Shown: positions 61,704 through 64,000 of the stretch, in pieces
Position numbering within the stretch: position 1 is the stretch's first letter
How the letters are laid out: each line of letters begins with the position of its first letter
Assembly (NCBI RefSeq): GCF_024296925.1
Contig: NZ_CP101125.1
Coordinates: forward strand, 3,102,501-3,166,500
Source of the DNA: Pseudomonas nunensis
GTDB taxonomy: Bacteria; Pseudomonadota; Gammaproteobacteria; Pseudomonadales; Pseudomonadaceae
Reading direction: 5' to 3'
DNA: 64,000 bases
Made by a program: the position numbers and the translations under genes
The notes under the pieces: generated by a model
Databases searched by the model: none
Seen by the model: only the letters and a program-made list of their open reading frames with translations
What the model was told of the DNA's origin: nothing

Positions 61704-64000
61704 ACGCACCAGCCAACCTCGCCGCAGCTGCGGCACCCAAGACCGCCATCGGCTCGCCCGGCGCCTGCCCTTTGCAGCAAGCCCAAGTGCAGCTTCTACC
61801 GTTGCGCTACGGACTGGTCGAAAAACCCCTCGATCCGGGCACAGCGCTAAAACTGCCCTACACCCTCGAAACCCGTCCACTGGGCATTCGCATGCTGCGT
61901 GACGGCTGGCTGTACGTGATCGACAGCATCACCGGCCATTTGCATGAATACCGCGTTCTCGATGGGCTGGTCAGCGCCCTGCTGCACAAGGGAGCCAAGG
62001 TCGAAGGCGATCAGCGCACAGCTGTCGAGGAGCGTCCGGCATTGGTATTTTCAAGGCGCAGCCGCTTGCACGTGAGCTTCGCCGAAGTGCAGTGGACGGC
62101 GGCCAAATGCGCTCAGGTGCTAGACAGTCTTGAGGAGCGCGATCACTTCATGCAAGCCGTTGACCTCGCCCCGGTAGATTGCGAAACCGGTGGCGAGCAT
62201 CTGCTGACCATCGCGCAGGGCAAGCAGTGGCTGGCGGAGCTGGCGGATCAAACGCCACAAGCCGCACAAGAGAACACTGAGCTGGAAAAAGGCGCGCCGA
62301 CGGTACGCGTCAACGACGCCCCCGAGCACGAACGCGCAGCGTATCTATGGGAACAGCCTCGGCGCTTTCGCGAAGCGCATATCGGCGAGTTTCTGGGTCA
62401 GGTGCGCGCGCCCTATCAGGACGACACTTTGTTCCTCGTGGTGCAGGATGACCTCGGCGTGTTGCGCGACCTGGCCGACTATCAAGACATTGTGGTCGGC
62501 TGGGTCGACGATTGGACCAATGCCGGTCACAACGAACGTAATTACTTGCTGGCCTGCTACATCGAGTCGCTGAGCCAGCTCAGCCCGGCGGATATCGAAA
62601 AGTTGTCCGAGGCCAGTAACGACCCGCGACACAAGGCGTTATTCGCTGATCTGGAACAGTTGCCCGAGCCGGACCGGGAAGACACCCGCAAGGCCCTGCT
62701 CGATTACCTGAACAAGGGCGGCAAAGTCGAGCCACTGGGCGCTCCGGTGACGCCGGAGTTGGAACAATTGCGCAAGCAGGCCCACACCGAAGCGTTCGAA
62801 ATGGCGAAGTACCAGGGCGCCGATCCGGATTTCACCACGCATAGCCGCGCCAGTGACGATACAGATCGCCGATATTACGCTCGCCAACATTTTTCAGTGG
62901 CCCCTGACGACTTCGTCGAACGTCACCTCGACACCCTGATCAGTCTCGGCAGGGAGCAAAACAAGCGCATTAAAGACGCGCTCGACGGCCCGATTTTCAG
63001 CGGCAAGCGCGGGATCAACGACTTCATCGACCGCCCGGCCATGGACACTGAGTTACTTCAGTACCGCGCCGACATCGGCCGCTGGAACCGCCTGCTTGAG
63101 CGCATCACTTCTGACCGAACGATGCTGGTGTGTGCCGGACGCTATCACCGTTCGGCCTGGTACTACGACGCGCATGAACCGTCGCAATTGGGTCAGGCCT
63201 TCAGCGCTGAATACGCGTGTATCAAAGACATTTGCCGCAGCGATCACGCAAGTGAAGAAATGCTGGGATATCTGGAAAAACACCCGGAACTGACTCGGCC
63301 TTTGTTCTACACCCTGCCCCTGCGCCTTCAACAGGAACAGGTCACGCAGTACAGCACGCTGTTCAACGCCGGAATGGCCCTTTTCAACAACCTGCCGAGC
63401 TGGCTGGCTGAGCTGAAAAAGATCGAACAACCGCACCTGCCGGCCCTCGACGACTTGCCCGAACATACCCGTGCCGTCGCCGATGCTGCCCAACATAGCC
63501 TCAGCCCGGCGCTGAACCTGGGCCTGAGTCGGGTGCTGGAAGGGTTTGATCTGGCGGCAGAGAAAATCCCGGATCTCGACGAACTGTTCCGGCGCCTGCC
63601 CAAAGCCCTGTCGGTGCGAATCCTCGATGCTGCCAAAACCACTGGAGTGACCTTCACCGTCGCCAGCCCGGCGGAACACGCAGCCCTGCAAACCAACCTC
63701 AAGGAACTGCTGAGGGAACGCGACTACCTGAAAACCTTGACCCGTGAACGCAACCAGATCACCCACAACAAAAACCGCCAGGGGCACAAGACGCCACGGG
63801 CGGTGGAGTTGCAGGGCGAGATCGCTCGCGTGCGCGAGCAGTTGGCGCAGCTTGAGGGACGGTTGGCCGCAGCGTTGAGTCCGATTGCGGAGTTGCCGGA
63901 TCAGTCGGCGCGCCTGTACGGCGCAACCCAGGCCCGGGCGGGAGTGACACTGGTGTTTCCACCGGCACAGCAGCAAGAGGTGCGGGGGCTGCTGAAAAAT
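61700..64000 (+). CDS. VasX-like T6SS effector (BTH_I2691 type), 5' part cut by window end
   Basis: 767 codons are open and run off the window end. The N-terminal block (CPLQQAQVQLLPLRYGLVEK; LPYTLETRPLGIRMLRDGWL; YVIDSITGHLHEYRVLDG) is the VasX N-terminal module, which carries such effectors to VgrG. A long helical middle region follows (LKELLRERDYLKTLTRERNQ), as in pore-forming VasX proteins whose C-terminal part inserts in membranes. The C-terminal toxin domain and the immunity gene lie beyond the window. It is coupled to the DUF4123 gene, so it is the cargo of this VgrG. Confidence 0.88.
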   Translation, partial: MNAPANLAAAAAPKTAIGSPGACPLQQAQVQLLPLRYGLVEKPLDPGTALKLPYTLETRPLGIRMLRDGWLYVIDSITGHLHEYRVLDGLVSALLHKGAKVEGDQRTAVEERPALVFSRRSRLHVSFAEVQWTAAKCAQVLDSLEERDHFMQAVDLAPVDCETGGEHLLTIAQGKQWLAELADQTPQAAQENTELEKGAPTVRVNDAPEHERAAYLWEQPRRFREAHIGEFLGQVRAPYQDDTLFLVVQDDLGVLRDLADYQDIVVGWVDDWTNAGHNERNYLLACYIESLSQLSPADIEKLSEASNDPRHKALFADLEQLPEPDREDTRKALLDYLNKGGKVEPLGAPVTPELEQLRKQAHTEAFEMAKYQGADPDFTTHSRASDDTDRRYYARQHFSVAPDDFVERHLDTLISLGREQNKRIKDALDGPIFSGKRGINDFIDRPAMDTELLQYRADIGRWNRLLERITSDRTMLVCAGRYHRSAWYYDAHEPSQLGQAFSAEYACIKDICRSDHASEEMLGYLEKHPELTRPLFYTLPLRLQQEQVTQYSTLFNAGMALFNNLPSWLAELKKIEQPHLPALDDLPEHTRAVADAAQHSLSPALNLGLSRVLEGFDLAAEKIPDLDELFRRLPKALSVRILDAAKTTGVTFTVASPAEHAALQTNLKELLRERDYLKTLTRERNQITHNKNRQGHKTPRAVELQGEIARVREQLAQLEGRLAAALSPIAELPDQSARLYGATQARAGVTLVFPPAQQQEVRGLLKN

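Overview
The window is one uninterrupted stretch of GC-rich chromosome from a Pseudomonas of the fluorescens group. This rests on the gene content (LexA2-ImuA-ImuB-DnaE2, giant NAD-glutamate dehydrogenase, RsbRST module, EptA, SphA-type porin, orphan VgrG island) and on the many REP/REPIN-type palindromes between genes (GTGGGAGCGGGCTTGCTCGCGA and relatives). I see no tRNA, rRNA, CRISPR, insertion sequence, integrase or clear pseudogene. The genes at both window edges are cut.

Layout: 1-4.1 kb: end of a GH63/MGH1-like glucosidase, a LysR regulator, a fatty-acid-hydroxylase/SRPBCC fusion and a coupled strictosidine-synthase-like protein. 4.2-5.9 kb: small envelope or stress genes (YdcH/DUF465, DUF4142, two disordered small proteins). 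6.2-11.7 kb: an overlapping six-gene stressosome operon, RsbR-RsbS-RsbT, an ATPase-phosphatase fusion, a soluble histidine kinase and a REC-PAS-kinase-REC hybrid. 11.9-16.8 kb: UvrA2-type ABC protein and a hybrid sensor kinase. 16.9-22.7 kb: SOS mutasome operon lexA2-imuA-imuB-dnaE2 with a palindromic LexA2 operator. 23-26.6 kb: LysR, periplasmic amidohydrolase, TorF porin. 26.7-28.9 kb: tandem REPIN array and eptA. 29.2-36.7 kb: an eight-gene co-oriented cluster behind a GntR/UTRA regulator, with an AprA-like flavoprotein, AprB-like ferredoxin, nitrate/sulfonate/taurine-type ABC importer, HEAT protein and DUF971 protein. 37-45.6 kb: Gfo/Idh/MocA oxidoreductase with DyP peroxidase, AraC/SphA pair, carboxymuconolactone-decarboxylase-like protein with a divergent MocR regulator, quinol monooxygenase-like protein, periplasmic cupin, lipoprotein. 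45.8-51.6 kb: gdhB and a small acidic protein. 51.9-58.7 kb: MoxR-DUF58-DUF4381-VWA-VWA/TPR-BatD operon. 58.8-64 kb: VgrG, DUF4123 adaptor and the start of a VasX-like type VI effector.

The strongest candidates for a little-described system are the AprAB-like/ABC/HEAT/DUF971 cluster (29246-36732), whose import and redox genes suggest uptake and redox handling of a sulfur compound, and the stressosome operon wired to two histidine kinases instead of a sigma-B pathway (6245-11666). Functions come from reading translated sequence and family knowledge; no database search was run.
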